Assembly (NCBI RefSeq): GCF_019056395.1
Contig: NZ_CP077639.1
Coordinates: forward strand, 274,501-338,500
DNA: 64,000 nucleotides
Direction: 5' to 3'
Source of the DNA: Terribacillus sp. DMT04
GTDB taxonomy: Bacteria > Bacillota > Bacilli > Bacillales > Amphibacillaceae
The position numbers and the translations under genes were made by a program. This document shows positions 15,629-23,544 of the stretch, one piece after another (the stretch's first letter is position 1; each line of letters begins with the position of its first letter). Below the pieces are notes generated by a model. It was not told the DNA's origin, made no database searches, and saw only the letters and a program-made list of their open reading frames with translations.

Positions 15629-16798
15629 TTATTCGCTCTCTATTCGATAACTGATAAATGATAGTAAAGAGGCAATAAGGGCACATATTCCACCTACGAT
15701 TGCAAGGTTCGGAAGGGTCCCGTAGGCAAATACCAACCCGCCTAGCGCAGAACCAAGTGTAATACCGATATTGACTGATACAGGAGTCAGCGAGGATGCA
15801 AAATCTCTGGCTGCGGAAGAATAGGCTGCCGCTTTGTCCATAAGATAAATTTGAATGGTTGCATTCATAACGTAAATCATGATGGCCATGAGCATAATGC
15901 TGATCAACCCAGCAATTGTCATGTTCATTGTCACATATAAGGATCCAATGATGATTGCTTGGATGATGAACGCATAACGGAGATCACCGATACCGTTTCT
16001 GCCGGCAATTTTACCAGCTAAAAAGTTACTGCCGATGGAAAATAGGCCGTATGCCAGCAAGACGAGACCGACAGAACTGGATGCAATGCCTAATTCATCC
16101 TCAATGATGGGCGTAATATACGTGTAGATTGTATAAGTTCCTGCGATACTGAACGTCGGGATGAAGAAGCCGACTAGGATTTTTGGATTCTTGAATAGTA
16201 CAAGCTGCTTCCATATGGAACTTTTCTCGCTTGCTGCGGTCTTTGGTAAAATGAACAAACTGATAAGAAAAGCAATGACCCCGAGTAATGCAGTTGTCCA
16301 GAATGTCAGATGCCAAGAGCCTAATTGCCCGATGAATGTTCCAAGCGGCACACCTAGGACATTGGAAATTGTGAAGCCGGCGAAGATAAGAGCAATAACA
16401 GAAGAACGCTTCGCTGCGGGCATTGTATCACTCGCTACTGTCATTGCTAGTGCAGTAAGGACACCACTTGCTGCTGCTGTGACAATACGTGCTGCTAGTA
16501 ATACGCCAAAGGAAGATGTTAATGCACTAATGACATTTCCTAAAATAAAGACAACAATAAGTGTAAGCATTAAGGGATATTTCGGAAACCGACTAACCCA
16601 GCTAGTTAAAAGAGGTGTACCAATTGCATAGGCAATAGCAAATCCTGACACAAGTGTTCCTGCAGATGCGACAGTTACATTTAAGTCAGACGCTACTTCT
16701 GTCAGTAAGCCAACGATAACGAATTCACTGGTTCCCATTACGAATGTCAGTAATGTTAAAGTAAATGCTAAGAACGTTTGTTTTTTAGTTAAAGTCAT
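15629..16798 (-). CDS. MFS efflux transporter (DHA1 family)
   Basis: A 389-residue protein with twelve hydrophobic segments, beginning MTLTKKQTFLAFTLTLLTFV. GTSEFVIVGLL in helix 1, RIVTAAASGVLTALAMT in helix 4 and the motif C-like GVPLGTFIGQ are typical of AraJ/YtbD-type drug or sugar exporters. The second of two adjacent ATGs (16798) has the better distance to GGAGTG. The operator-like palindrome at 16826-16845 also occurs in front of the ArsR gene upstream, so this pump is probably derepressed when that regulator lets go. Confidence 0.85.
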   Translation of the reverse strand: MTLTKKQTFLAFTLTLLTFVMGTSEFVIVGLLTEVASDLNVTVASAGTLVSGFAIAYAIGTPLLTSWVSRFPKYPLMLTLIVVFILGNVISALTSSFGVLLAARIVTAAASGVLTALAMTVASDTMPAAKRSSVIALIFAGFTISNVLGVPLGTFIGQLGSWHLTFWTTALLGVIAFLISLFILPKTAASEKSSIWKQLVLFKNPKILVGFFIPTFSIAGTYTIYTYITPIIEDELGIASSSVGLVLLAYGLFSIGSNFLAGKIAGRNGIGDLRYAFIIQAIIIGSLYVTMNMTIAGLISIMLMAIMIYVMNATIQIYLMDKAAAYSSAARDFASSLTPVSVNIGITLGSALGGLVFAYGTLPNLAIVGGICALIASLLSFISYRIESE

Positions 16799-16825
16799 CA
16801 TGTCACTCCATTTTCTAATATTTAT

Positions 16826-16845
16826 ATATCGGAATAAAACGATAT
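16826..16845 (-). promoter_or_regulatory. ArsR-type operator in front of the MFS gene
   Basis: ATATCG-N8-CGATAT is a perfect palindrome, with a TATAAA-like -10 box overlapping it on the minus strand (16821-16826). The same motif, with one change, lies in the promoter of the neighbouring ArsR gene at 17218-17237. Confidence 0.65.
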
Positions 16846-16891
16846 TCGAAGTGGAAAGAAAAGAAATCCCTATAGGATCTCTTGGAATATA

Positions 16892-17206
16892 TTACAATTC
16901 TTCATTTAGGTATGCAGCTAGCTTCTGAATTGTTTCTTCATTTCTGCGGTAATACGTCCATTGGTTATAACGAATAGATTCCAATAATCCAGCGCGCTGC
17001 ATCATGGCAAGGTATTGGGAGACCGTGGATTGAGAAGCTTGGACCTTTTCTTGAATGTCGCCGACACAGACACCGCCTTTGTAATGAACCTCCTTTGGCA
17101 GATGCGCCTGCTGTTTCGGAAAATGCTTCTCCGGTTCTTTCAGCCAATGCAATATTTGCAACCGTTTCTCATTAGACAAAGCTTTGAATAGATCGATAGT
17201 ATCCAT
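16892..17206 (-). CDS. ArsR-family transcriptional regulator, probably leaderless
   Basis: A 104-residue winged-helix repressor. MDTIDLFKALSNEKRLQILHWL opens the family; ASQSTVSQYLAMMQRAGLLE is the recognition helix and QWTYYRRN the wing. A Cys lies at GGVCVGD, a place where metals or thiols bind in some members. The ATG at 17206 is chosen over a TTG at 17242 because the TTG lies inside the promoter and operator. No ribosome binding site precedes the ATG, and the -10 box ends six bases before it, so the mRNA probably starts at or next to the A of ATG. It is followed by the MFS exporter gene. Confidence 0.82.
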   Translation of the reverse strand: MDTIDLFKALSNEKRLQILHWLKEPEKHFPKQQAHLPKEVHYKGGVCVGDIQEKVQASQSTVSQYLAMMQRAGLLESIRYNQWTYYRRNEETIQKLAAYLNEEL

Positions 17207-17212
17207 AAGTCT

Positions 17213-17242
17213 ATTGTATATCGAGGTTTTCCGATAAAGCAA
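17213..17242 (-). promoter_or_regulatory. ArsR promoter with internal operator
   Basis: On the minus strand TTGCTT (17242-17237) and TACAAT (17218-17213) are 18 bases apart. Between them lies TTATCG-N8-CGATAT, the same palindrome as in front of the MFS gene. A repressor bound there would cover the whole spacer, which suggests autoregulation. Confidence 0.65.
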
Positions 17243-17302
17243 ACAAAAAACGTATACACTTTATGGAAAAGGTGTGTTGTATTCTGAACTGCTCAGTTCA
17301 TC

Positions 17303-17331
17303 TTGCAGTTATGTCTGTATCTTGCTATAAT
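17303..17331 (+). promoter_or_regulatory. promoter of the riboswitch-pbuE transcript
   Basis: TTGCAG (17303-17308) and TATAAT (17326-17331) are exactly 17 bases apart. Transcription would start near 17338, shortly before the aptamer. Confidence 0.75.
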
Positions 17332-17363
17332 TTCTTAAGAAAATGGAATATGTTCGTTTTGCA

Positions 17364-17456
17364 CTGTATAACCTCAATAATTTGGTTTGAGGGTTTCTAC
17401 CAGGAGCCATAACTCCCTGATTACAGATTTTTTATCTGTTATGAGGGAGTTTTTTG
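17364..17456 (+). ncRNA. adenine-sensing purine riboswitch with terminator
   Basis: The aptamer (17364-17426) has the conserved purine core ATAACCTCAATAAT, the TTTGAGGG and TTTCTACCAGG blocks and the final GATTAC. The base that pairs with the ligand in J3/1 is T (CTGATTACA), which selects adenine rather than guanine. The terminator uses AACTCCCT (17411-17418) with AGGGAGTT (17444-17451), enclosing ACAGAT/ATCTGT, followed by six T. Its 5' arm takes bases from P3 and P1, so adenine binding should stop the terminator forming and turn the gene on, as for B. subtilis pbuE. Confidence 0.93.
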
Positions 17457-17520
17457 TGTGTAAAAAGGCAAACGACTAACATGTTCGTCTTCGTATTCCG
17501 TATAGAAAGGAATTGATCTA

Positions 17521-18681
17521 TTGAATTTCAGAGTCTTTATATTAGCTATTTCCGTTATATCGGTAGGGTTAGTTGAATTAATTGTTGGAGGGATTTTGCC
17601 GACTATTGCGGATGATCTGAACGTATCAATTGGACAAGCAGGTCAGTTGATTACGGTATTTGCTTTGGTCTATGCACTATCTGGTCCAATTCTTTATACA
17701 TTAACAGCAAATATTGAACGAAAGAAGCTTCTGCTGCTGACGTTAGGTATATTTGTTTTAGGAAATATCATTACCTACATTAGCCCGTCTTTCTTGTTTG
17801 TCATGATTGCGCGTGTTCTGACAGCGATGAGTACAGCATTGATTATTGTGCTTTCTTTAACGATTGCAGCGAAAATTGTTCAGCCCAAGCATCGTGCCAA
17901 AGCGATTGGACTTATTTATATGGGGATCAGCTCTTCGCTCGTACTTGGCGTGCCAATTGGAATTATTGTCAGTGATGCATTTGGCTGGCGCATGCTGTTC
18001 CTATTTATTGGTTTAATGGCATTATTGTCTATGGTTTTGATTGCTTTCACGCTTGAGCGTATTGAAGTGGAACAAGTGCAGTCCTTGAAGTCACAGCTGA
18101 AAGCACTGCGCAACAAAAAGATGCTGACAGCTCATTTGACGATGCTGTTTATGCTGGCAGGTCATTACACAATCTATGCGTATTTCACACCTTTCCTCGA
18201 ATCTGAGCTAGGGCTGAATACACAGTGGATTAGTATTTGCTACTTTATCTTTGGTATCGCAGCAGTTGGCGGAGGAGCTTTTGGCGGCAGTTTGGCAGAC
18301 CGTTTTGGTTCCAAAGTCAGCATCATTCTAGTTGTCGCATCATTTGCCGTCATTTTATTTGCACTTCCGTTCTCTACGGTATCATTCCCATTATTTATTG
18401 TCGTGATGATAATTTGGGCCGCATTAAGTTGGAGTTTGGCACCGCCATTACAGAATTATATTGTTGAAACAGATTCCGAATCAGCAGGTATCCATCAGAG
18501 TTTTAACAACTCAGCATTGCAAATTGGTATTTCACTCGGATCATTAGTAGGCGGCATTGTGAATGGAGCTACCCATTCTATGCAGACAACAGCTCACGTT
18601 GGCAGCCTGTTGGTTATTATCTCCCTTGCTTTCGGGGTATGGTCCTTGCGAAGCACGGTTCGAAAAGCGGTACAAAGTTAA
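17521..18681 (+). CDS. pbuE: purine efflux pump PbuE
   Basis: A 386-residue MFS protein with twelve membrane segments that exports adenine and hypoxanthine. The start (TTG at 17521, with AAAGGAA upstream) gives MNFRVFILAISVISVGLVEL, very close to B. subtilis PbuE. Also conserved are ARVLTAMSTALIIVLSLTIA, LAGHYTIYAYFTPFLE and WISICYFIFGI. The adenine riboswitch upstream settles the identity. It is monocistronic and ends at a strong terminator. Confidence 0.93.
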   Translation: MNFRVFILAISVISVGLVELIVGGILPTIADDLNVSIGQAGQLITVFALVYALSGPILYTLTANIERKKLLLLTLGIFVLGNIITYISPSFLFVMIARVLTAMSTALIIVLSLTIAAKIVQPKHRAKAIGLIYMGISSSLVLGVPIGIIVSDAFGWRMLFLFIGLMALLSMVLIAFTLERIEVEQVQSLKSQLKALRNKKMLTAHLTMLFMLAGHYTIYAYFTPFLESELGLNTQWISICYFIFGIAAVGGGAFGGSLADRFGSKVSIILVVASFAVILFALPFSTVSFPLFIVVMIIWAALSWSLAPPLQNYIVETDSESAGIHQSFNNSALQIGISLGSLVGGIVNGATHSMQTTAHVGSLLVIISLAFGVWSLRSTVRKAVQS

Positions 18682-18690
18682 TAGATAATA

Positions 18691-18723
18691 AGAAAAGCGG
18701 ACAAGTGATTTGTCCGCTTTTCT
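18691..18723. terminator. intrinsic terminator
   Basis: AGAAAAGCGGACAA (18691-18704) pairs perfectly with TTGTCCGCTTTTCT (18710-18723). Confidence 0.85.
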
Positions 18724-18894
18724 CTATAATTGCAGGTGATTTTCTGTGAAAGATTTTAATATGTTATGACAATCAGGTACTTTTAAGATGTCATAGCCTT
18801 TTACGCATAAAAGCAACCTCATTCATTATTTTTATATCCAGAATATACTTCCAATTATGATAACATGACATGGAAGTAGGAGAGGATGAGACAG

Positions 18895-19902
18895 ATGAAA
18901 GAGATGCACTGGCTGCAAGAGACGGCAGAGAAAGTAGATTTTTCTGGAGCTGCTTATGTAAAGAGTGTGCATGGGCAGGAGTTCTTCCAAAACGGATATC
19001 GAAATAGGCAAGAAAAGCTGTTGTTTGATAAGCATACACGCTTTGGTATTGCTTCAGGAGCAAAGATTTTCACAGCCGTAGCGATTGCCAAGTTAGTGGA
19101 GCAAGGAAAACTGACATTTAACAAGAAATTAAAAGAGTGTTTGGCAACAGTCGAGTTTCCTAATTTTCATCCAAATATTACAATTCACCACCTGCTGACA
19201 CACACCTCTGGCATGCCGGATTATTTTGATGAGGAAGAGATGGATGATTATGAGACATTGTGGGAGCAGCTGCCTATGTACCGCGTGAGATCAGGTTCAG
19301 ATTTCTTGCCTTTATTCCAAGAGAAGCCAATGAAATTCTTTCCTGGTGACCGGTTCTATTACAACAATGCTGCTTTTATTGTTTTGGGTTTAGTAGTGGA
19401 GGAGCTGTCAGGGGAGTCTTTTGCTGCATTTGTTCAAAAGCATATCTTCAACCCGGCTGGTATGCCGGATGCCGGTTACTTTTCCTTTGATAAATTACCA
19501 GGAAACACAGCGATTGGTTATATAAAAGAAGAAGATGGTTATCGGTCGAACATTTATGCACTGCCTGTAAGAGGCGGGGCAGATGGCGGTGTGTACGTTA
19601 GTGTGTCGGATATGGTGCTTTTCTGGGACGCTCTGTTCCAGCATAAGCTGCTGTCTGCCGAGGTTACAGAGCAATTGCTGCATCCTCATGTTGAAGTAGA
19701 TAAAGAGAGTTCATATGGATATGGTATTTGGATGAAAAGAAATGCTGCTAAAATCAAGAAATATTATGTAGTTGGATTTGACCCAGGAGTGAGTTTTCAC
19801 AGCGCTTATTACCCGGACACAGAACAAAAAGTAGTTGTGTCATCCAACCATGATGCAGGTCCATATTATATCGTGCAGGCATTAGAAGCACAGTGGGGGT
19901 AA
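18895..19902 (+). CDS. serine hydrolase of the beta-lactamase/PBP class C family
   Basis: A 335-residue protein without clear signal peptide. The ATG at 18895 is at a better distance from AGGAGAGG than the ATG at 18886. The active-site Ser lies in SGAK (FGIASGAKIFTAVA), the YxN motif is in FYYNNAAFIVLG, and HLLTHTSGMPDYF is the usual family landmark. Members are esterases, peptidases or DD-peptidases; the substrate is not known. The Nudix and DinB genes follow closely, so the three are probably co-transcribed. Confidence 0.82.
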   Translation: MKEMHWLQETAEKVDFSGAAYVKSVHGQEFFQNGYRNRQEKLLFDKHTRFGIASGAKIFTAVAIAKLVEQGKLTFNKKLKECLATVEFPNFHPNITIHHLLTHTSGMPDYFDEEEMDDYETLWEQLPMYRVRSGSDFLPLFQEKPMKFFPGDRFYYNNAAFIVLGLVVEELSGESFAAFVQKHIFNPAGMPDAGYFSFDKLPGNTAIGYIKEEDGYRSNIYALPVRGGADGGVYVSVSDMVLFWDALFQHKLLSAEVTEQLLHPHVEVDKESSYGYGIWMKRNAAKIKKYYVVGFDPGVSFHSAYYPDTEQKVVVSSNHDAGPYYIVQALEAQWG

Positions 19903-19908
19903 ACAAAC

Positions 19909-20403
19909 ATGCAGGATCTGACAATAGCGTTGGGAGAACAAACGTTAAACTGCCGGACAGCAGGCATTATCGTAAAAGATAATCATATACTGCTGCATAA
20001 AAATAAGAAGGACTCATTCTGGACGCTGATTGGCGGACGCATCCAGCTGGGTGAGGATTCCGCACAGGCGGTTGAGCGAGAATTTGAAGAAGAATTGGGC
20101 ATTACAGTTAAGGCGGAACGGTTGCTTTGGATGGTAGAAAATTTCTTCACATACCGGTTTCGTCAATTTCATGAATTCAGCTTTATATATTTGATTCAAG
20201 ATACAGAAGATAAGCTTACGGGAACTGCTGAAGTCGTTTCGTCACAAGAGGCAGATTTCCAATATGAATGGATTCCTATTGAAAAAATGAAGGAATTAAC
20301 TGTGAAACCAGCTTTTCTGCAAGAAAGACTGCTGCAACTGCCAACAGTACCGGAGCACCTGATTTATAAGGAAAGCGAAGCGCAGGAGGCAAGCTTATGT
20401 TAA
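19909..20403 (+). CDS. Nudix hydrolase
   Basis: A 164-residue protein starting 6 bases after the hydrolase gene. The Nudix box is complete: GGRIQLGEDSAQAVEREFEE followed by ELGI, with the metal-binding Glu residues of REFEEE. It cleaves a nucleoside diphosphate linked to another group; the true substrate cannot be told. The 3' end overlaps the DinB gene by 7 bases, so they are translationally coupled. Confidence 0.85.
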   Translation: MQDLTIALGEQTLNCRTAGIIVKDNHILLHKNKKDSFWTLIGGRIQLGEDSAQAVEREFEEELGITVKAERLLWMVENFFTYRFRQFHEFSFIYLIQDTEDKLTGTAEVVSSQEADFQYEWIPIEKMKELTVKPAFLQERLLQLPTVPEHLIYKESEAQEASLC

Positions 20404-20945
20404 GCAGTTATATGAAAAGACACTTCGAAAGTATTTACTGGCAGAGAGAAGCATTCGGAGGTCATACCCTTGCTGAACAGCATCAAGAGTGGGTGCGGCC
20501 TTTACCAGATAAATGGTCAATCGGCGAGACGTATTACCATCTGTATCTACTGCTTAAGCGGTTTCGACAGCTTAACTTAGCGTATATCCCCTTGGCAAAA
20601 CGATTCATCAGAACCGGGAAACGCAGGCCTTATAAAACAGAAATAGCAGATATTTATCAAGCTTATCGGAACAAACACGGTAAACCGATGAGAGCTCCTT
20701 CCATCTTACTGCCACCTAAAGATATACACACGAAGCTGCAGTTCCAACAGTTAAAGCAAGACCTTCATCATGAAACGAATCGCTTAGAAAGAATGGTCGG
20801 CAGTATAGATAATGAGACTGCCGGTCATATCCGCTACCCTGACCCACTTGCGCATTACCCCAACTTAATCCAGAGCATTCACTTAATTGGAATTCATGAA
20901 CAGCATCATTTTAATCTTTGCGAAAAGTACTACAAAATCAAATAG
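20397..20945 (+). CDS. DinB-family protein
   Basis: A 182-residue four-helix-bundle protein. The metal-binding histidines are at GETYYHLYLLL and IGIHEQHHFNLC, as in DinB/YfiT-type thiol-dependent transferases. The ATG at 20397 follows CAGGAGG. It is the last gene of the hydrolase-Nudix-DinB unit. Its enzymatic role is not known. Confidence 0.75.
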   Translation: MLSSYMKRHFESIYWQREAFGGHTLAEQHQEWVRPLPDKWSIGETYYHLYLLLKRFRQLNLAYIPLAKRFIRTGKRRPYKTEIADIYQAYRNKHGKPMRAPSILLPPKDIHTKLQFQQLKQDLHHETNRLERMVGSIDNETAGHIRYPDPLAHYPNLIQSIHLIGIHEQHHFNLCEKYYKIK

Positions 20946-20969
20946 TATAGATTAGTGAGAAGGTATGAC

Positions 20970-20997
20970 TTGACTATATTTTCAGAATAGGTGTAAT
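20970..20997 (+). promoter_or_regulatory. promoter of the SDR pair
   Basis: TTGACT (20970-20975) and TGTAAT (20992-20997) are 16 bases apart, about 60 bases before the first SDR start. Confidence 0.55.
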
Positions 20998-21055
20998 CTT
21001 TATGAGTAGGATAGGTAAATAAACCTAATACTTATTGCTGGGGAGGGGATTGTCA

Positions 21056-21844
21056 GTGAGTGAAAGGAAAGTGGCGGTTATTACAGGTGGCGGCAGCGGA
21101 CTTGGACAAGCTGTGGCATTACGACTTGCTAAAGAAGGCGTTTCCATCGTTGTAGTTGATATATCTAATGGCGCTGGACAGGAGACAGTTCATCTCGTTC
21201 AAGAAATAGGTGCAAAAGCAATATTTGTAAAAGCAGACGTCAGCAAAGCTGAAGAAGTGAAAGCTTATGTAGATAAAACGATAGAGGAATTTGGAACTAT
21301 TGATATGTTTTACAATAATGCGGGAATTTCTGGTCCTGGCGTTAAATTTGCAGAAAATACGATTGAACAGATTGATATGGTACTTGGTATTAACCTTAAT
21401 GGTGCACTTTACGGTTTGAAATATGTGTTAGAAGTGATGCTTGCCAATGGCGGAGGGCGTATTGTTAATACATCCTCGACAGCAGGTGTAGTTGGCCAGG
21501 AAACTGTTGGTACATATTCGGCGACGAAGCATGCGATGGTAGGCATTACAAAGACATTGGCTGCGGAATATGCGGCACAAGGTATTGTAGTGAATGCAAT
21601 TGCACCTGGTACGACTGAAACGCCGATGGTACGTGCATATAAGGAGAAAAATCCTGATGCATTTGTCAATGCATCAGAACCTATTCCGCAGAAGCGCCTA
21701 GGCAAGCCGGAGGAAGTGGCTGAGCTTGTGACTTTCTTACTGACAGGCAATGCACCTTATATAAATGGTGTGGTTGTGCCAATTGATGGCGGATTTACTG
21801 CAATCAAAAAAACTAATAGGAGAGATTTTCATGAAGCGTTTTGA
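21056..21844 (+). CDS. short-chain dehydrogenase/reductase
   Basis: A 262-residue NAD(P)-dependent oxidoreductase. The start is GTG 21056, placed by GGGGAGGGG seven bases upstream. TGGGSGLG is the cofactor loop, NNAG the structural motif, and the catalytic residues are Ser of NTSSTAG and YSATK. The C-terminal IDGGF is typical of classical SDRs. The substrate is unknown. It overlaps the next gene, a paralogue, by 14 bases, so the pair arose by tandem duplication and is co-expressed. Confidence 0.85.
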   Translation: MSERKVAVITGGGSGLGQAVALRLAKEGVSIVVVDISNGAGQETVHLVQEIGAKAIFVKADVSKAEEVKAYVDKTIEEFGTIDMFYNNAGISGPGVKFAENTIEQIDMVLGINLNGALYGLKYVLEVMLANGGGRIVNTSSTAGVVGQETVGTYSATKHAMVGITKTLAAEYAAQGIVVNAIAPGTTETPMVRAYKEKNPDAFVNASEPIPQKRLGKPEEVAELVTFLLTGNAPYINGVVVPIDGGFTAIKKTNRRDFHEAF

Positions 21845-22613
21845 AGAGAAAGTTGTCTTAATAACAGGTGGAGGATCTGGATTAGGTCGTGCGGCAGCAG
21901 TGCAGGTAGCAAAAGAAGGAGCGAAGCTTGCGCTTGTTGATTTGAATAAAGAAGGAATGGAAGAAACGAAGCAAGCTATTTTGGCAGCAGCGCCTGAGGC
22001 TGAAGTCATCACGATTGAGGCGAACTGTGCGAATGAGTCAGAAGTTGAGGCTTATGTGAAACAAACGGTAGAGCAATTTGGCAAGATCGATAGCTTCTTT
22101 AATAATGCAGGTGTAGAAGGAAAACAGAATTTAACAGAAGAATACGGTACAGAAGAGTTCGATCGTGTTGTTAACATCAACTTGAATGGTGTCTTCTATG
22201 GTATGCAGCATGTCCTTAAAGTGATGAAGGAACAGGGCTATGGTTCTGTTGTTAACACTGCTTCTGTTGGCGGAATTCGCGGTGTCGGCAATCAGTCTGG
22301 TTATGCGGCGAGCAAGCATGGTGTTGTTGGTTTGACTCGTAACTCTGGTATTGAATACGGCCAGTTCGGTGTCAGTATCAAAGCAATTGCGCCAGGTGCA
22401 ATTATGACACCAATGGTCGAAGGTTCCTTACGTCAGATTGGCGGAGATAACTGGGAAGAAGCAGGTAAAGAATTTGTCAGTGTTAACCCGATGAAACGCT
22501 TCGGAAAGCCAGAAGAAGTAGGTTATCTAGTTGCTTTCCTTCTTTCAAGTCAGGCAGATTTCATCAATGCAACTGTTGTTCCGATTGATGGCGGACAGTC
22601 TTATAAATACTAA
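21831..22613 (+). CDS. short-chain dehydrogenase/reductase, tandem paralogue
   Basis: A 260-residue SDR starting at ATG 21831 with AGGAGAG upstream, inside the end of the previous gene. It has TGGGSGLG, NNAGVEG, NTASVGG and the catalytic YAASKHG. Acidic residues after beta-2 (ALVDLNKEG) suggest NAD preference. It is related to the SDRs at 21056 and 30594. A weak hairpin (GACCAT/ATGGTC near 22622-22647) follows. Confidence 0.85.
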   Translation: MKRFEEKVVLITGGGSGLGRAAAVQVAKEGAKLALVDLNKEGMEETKQAILAAAPEAEVITIEANCANESEVEAYVKQTVEQFGKIDSFFNNAGVEGKQNLTEEYGTEEFDRVVNINLNGVFYGMQHVLKVMKEQGYGSVVNTASVGGIRGVGNQSGYAASKHGVVGLTRNSGIEYGQFGVSIKAIAPGAIMTPMVEGSLRQIGGDNWEEAGKEFVSVNPMKRFGKPEEVGYLVAFLLSSQADFINATVVPIDGGQSYKY

Positions 22614-22667
22614 GTAGATGACGACCATTAGAGTGGTTTGATGGTCTCTGCTTTTCTGCTAAACATC

Positions 22668-22695
22668 TTGCATAATATGTTAGTTATGTTACGAT
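22668..22695 (+). promoter_or_regulatory. promoter of the thiamine operon
   Basis: TTGCAT (22668-22673) and TACGAT (22690-22695) are 16 bases apart, just before the TPP aptamer. Confidence 0.5.
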
Positions 22696-22713
22696 ATGGA
22701 TAAGTTCATAAGT

Positions 22714-22895
22714 TTCACACTAGGGGAGCCCTTCATAAGGGCTGAGACAAAGAGTAATGACTCTTTAAACCCTCATAACCTGAACAGGTTCGGACCTGCG
22801 TAGGAAAGTGTCGACATTCGATTTTACATGCATGCATTCTGTATGTATTTATTCGCAGATATCACACCACTTTCCTACGGGGGAGTGGTTTTTTT
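22714..22895 (+). ncRNA. TPP riboswitch (THI element) with transcription terminator
   Basis: The aptamer (about 22714-22812) shows GGGGAGCCC, GGGCTGAGA, the ACCCT-like AACCCTC, then AACCTGAACAGGTTC and the terminal CTGCGTAGGAAAGTG. ACCACT (22866-22871) and AGTGGT (22884-22889) with a long T run form the terminator. CACTTTCCTACG (22868-22879), in its 5' half, is complementary to CGTAGGAAAGTG (22799-22810) at the end of the aptamer and can form an antiterminator. TPP should therefore shut off the tenI-thiF operon. Confidence 0.94.
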
Positions 22896-22929
22896 GTGTG
22901 CATCCGGTCTTGTTCCTATTCAAGGAGTG

Positions 22930-23544
22930 ATGATAATCAAACTGATGGCAGTAACGGATGGTGCGCACGATGCAGCTGGCTTGCTTCGAATCTTGTTAAA
23001 GGTGCACCCGTATGTTGATTATGTACAGATTCGAGAGAAAAGCAAACCTGCGGGCGTGATTTATCAGCTTTGCAGAGAGTTAGCAAAAGAAGGATTGCCA
23101 GGTCACAAGTTATGGATTAATGATCGGGTGGATGTGGCGTTGCTGCTTGGTTTGCAACAGGCGCATATACCAGGACACGGACTTCCGTTATTCGAGTTAC
23201 AAAAACAATATCCTGGTTTTCAGTTCGGTGTACCGGTCCATTCTCTTCAGGAAGCTGTTCAGGCGGAGGCTGCCGGAGCAGCGTACAGTATATACGGACA
23301 TTGTTTTCCGACAGCCAGTAAAAAAGGCAAAGACCCGCTGCCATTATCCGATTTAGCTGAAATTCAGCGACGCGTTGCTATTCCGTTGTTTGGAATTGGA
23401 GGAATTACCGTAGACCGGCTAGCAGAATTGAAAGCGCTTGAACTAGATGGTGCTGCTGTTATGAGTGGTATTTTTTCAGCAAAAGATCCAGTAGAAGCTG
23501 TAAAGAAACTAAAAGAGGAGTGTTTGCGTCTTGAAGCAATCTGA
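22930..23544 (+). CDS. tenI: thiazole tautomerase TenI
   Basis: A 204-residue TIM-barrel protein related to thiamine phosphate synthase. It converts the thiazole carboxylate product of ThiG to its aromatic tautomer. It begins MIIKLMAVTDG; AAGGAG lies only two bases before the ATG at 22930, and the frame upstream belongs to the riboswitch. The tautomerase His is in YGHCFPTASKKG, and GIGGI and AVMSGIF form the phosphate site. It overlaps thiO by 14 bases. In B. subtilis tenA precedes tenI; here it is absent. Confidence 0.88.
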   Translation: MIIKLMAVTDGAHDAAGLLRILLKVHPYVDYVQIREKSKPAGVIYQLCRELAKEGLPGHKLWINDRVDVALLLGLQQAHIPGHGLPLFELQKQYPGFQFGVPVHSLQEAVQAEAAGAAYSIYGHCFPTASKKGKDPLPLSDLAEIQRRVAIPLFGIGGITVDRLAELKALELDGAAVMSGIFSAKDPVEAVKKLKEECLRLEAI

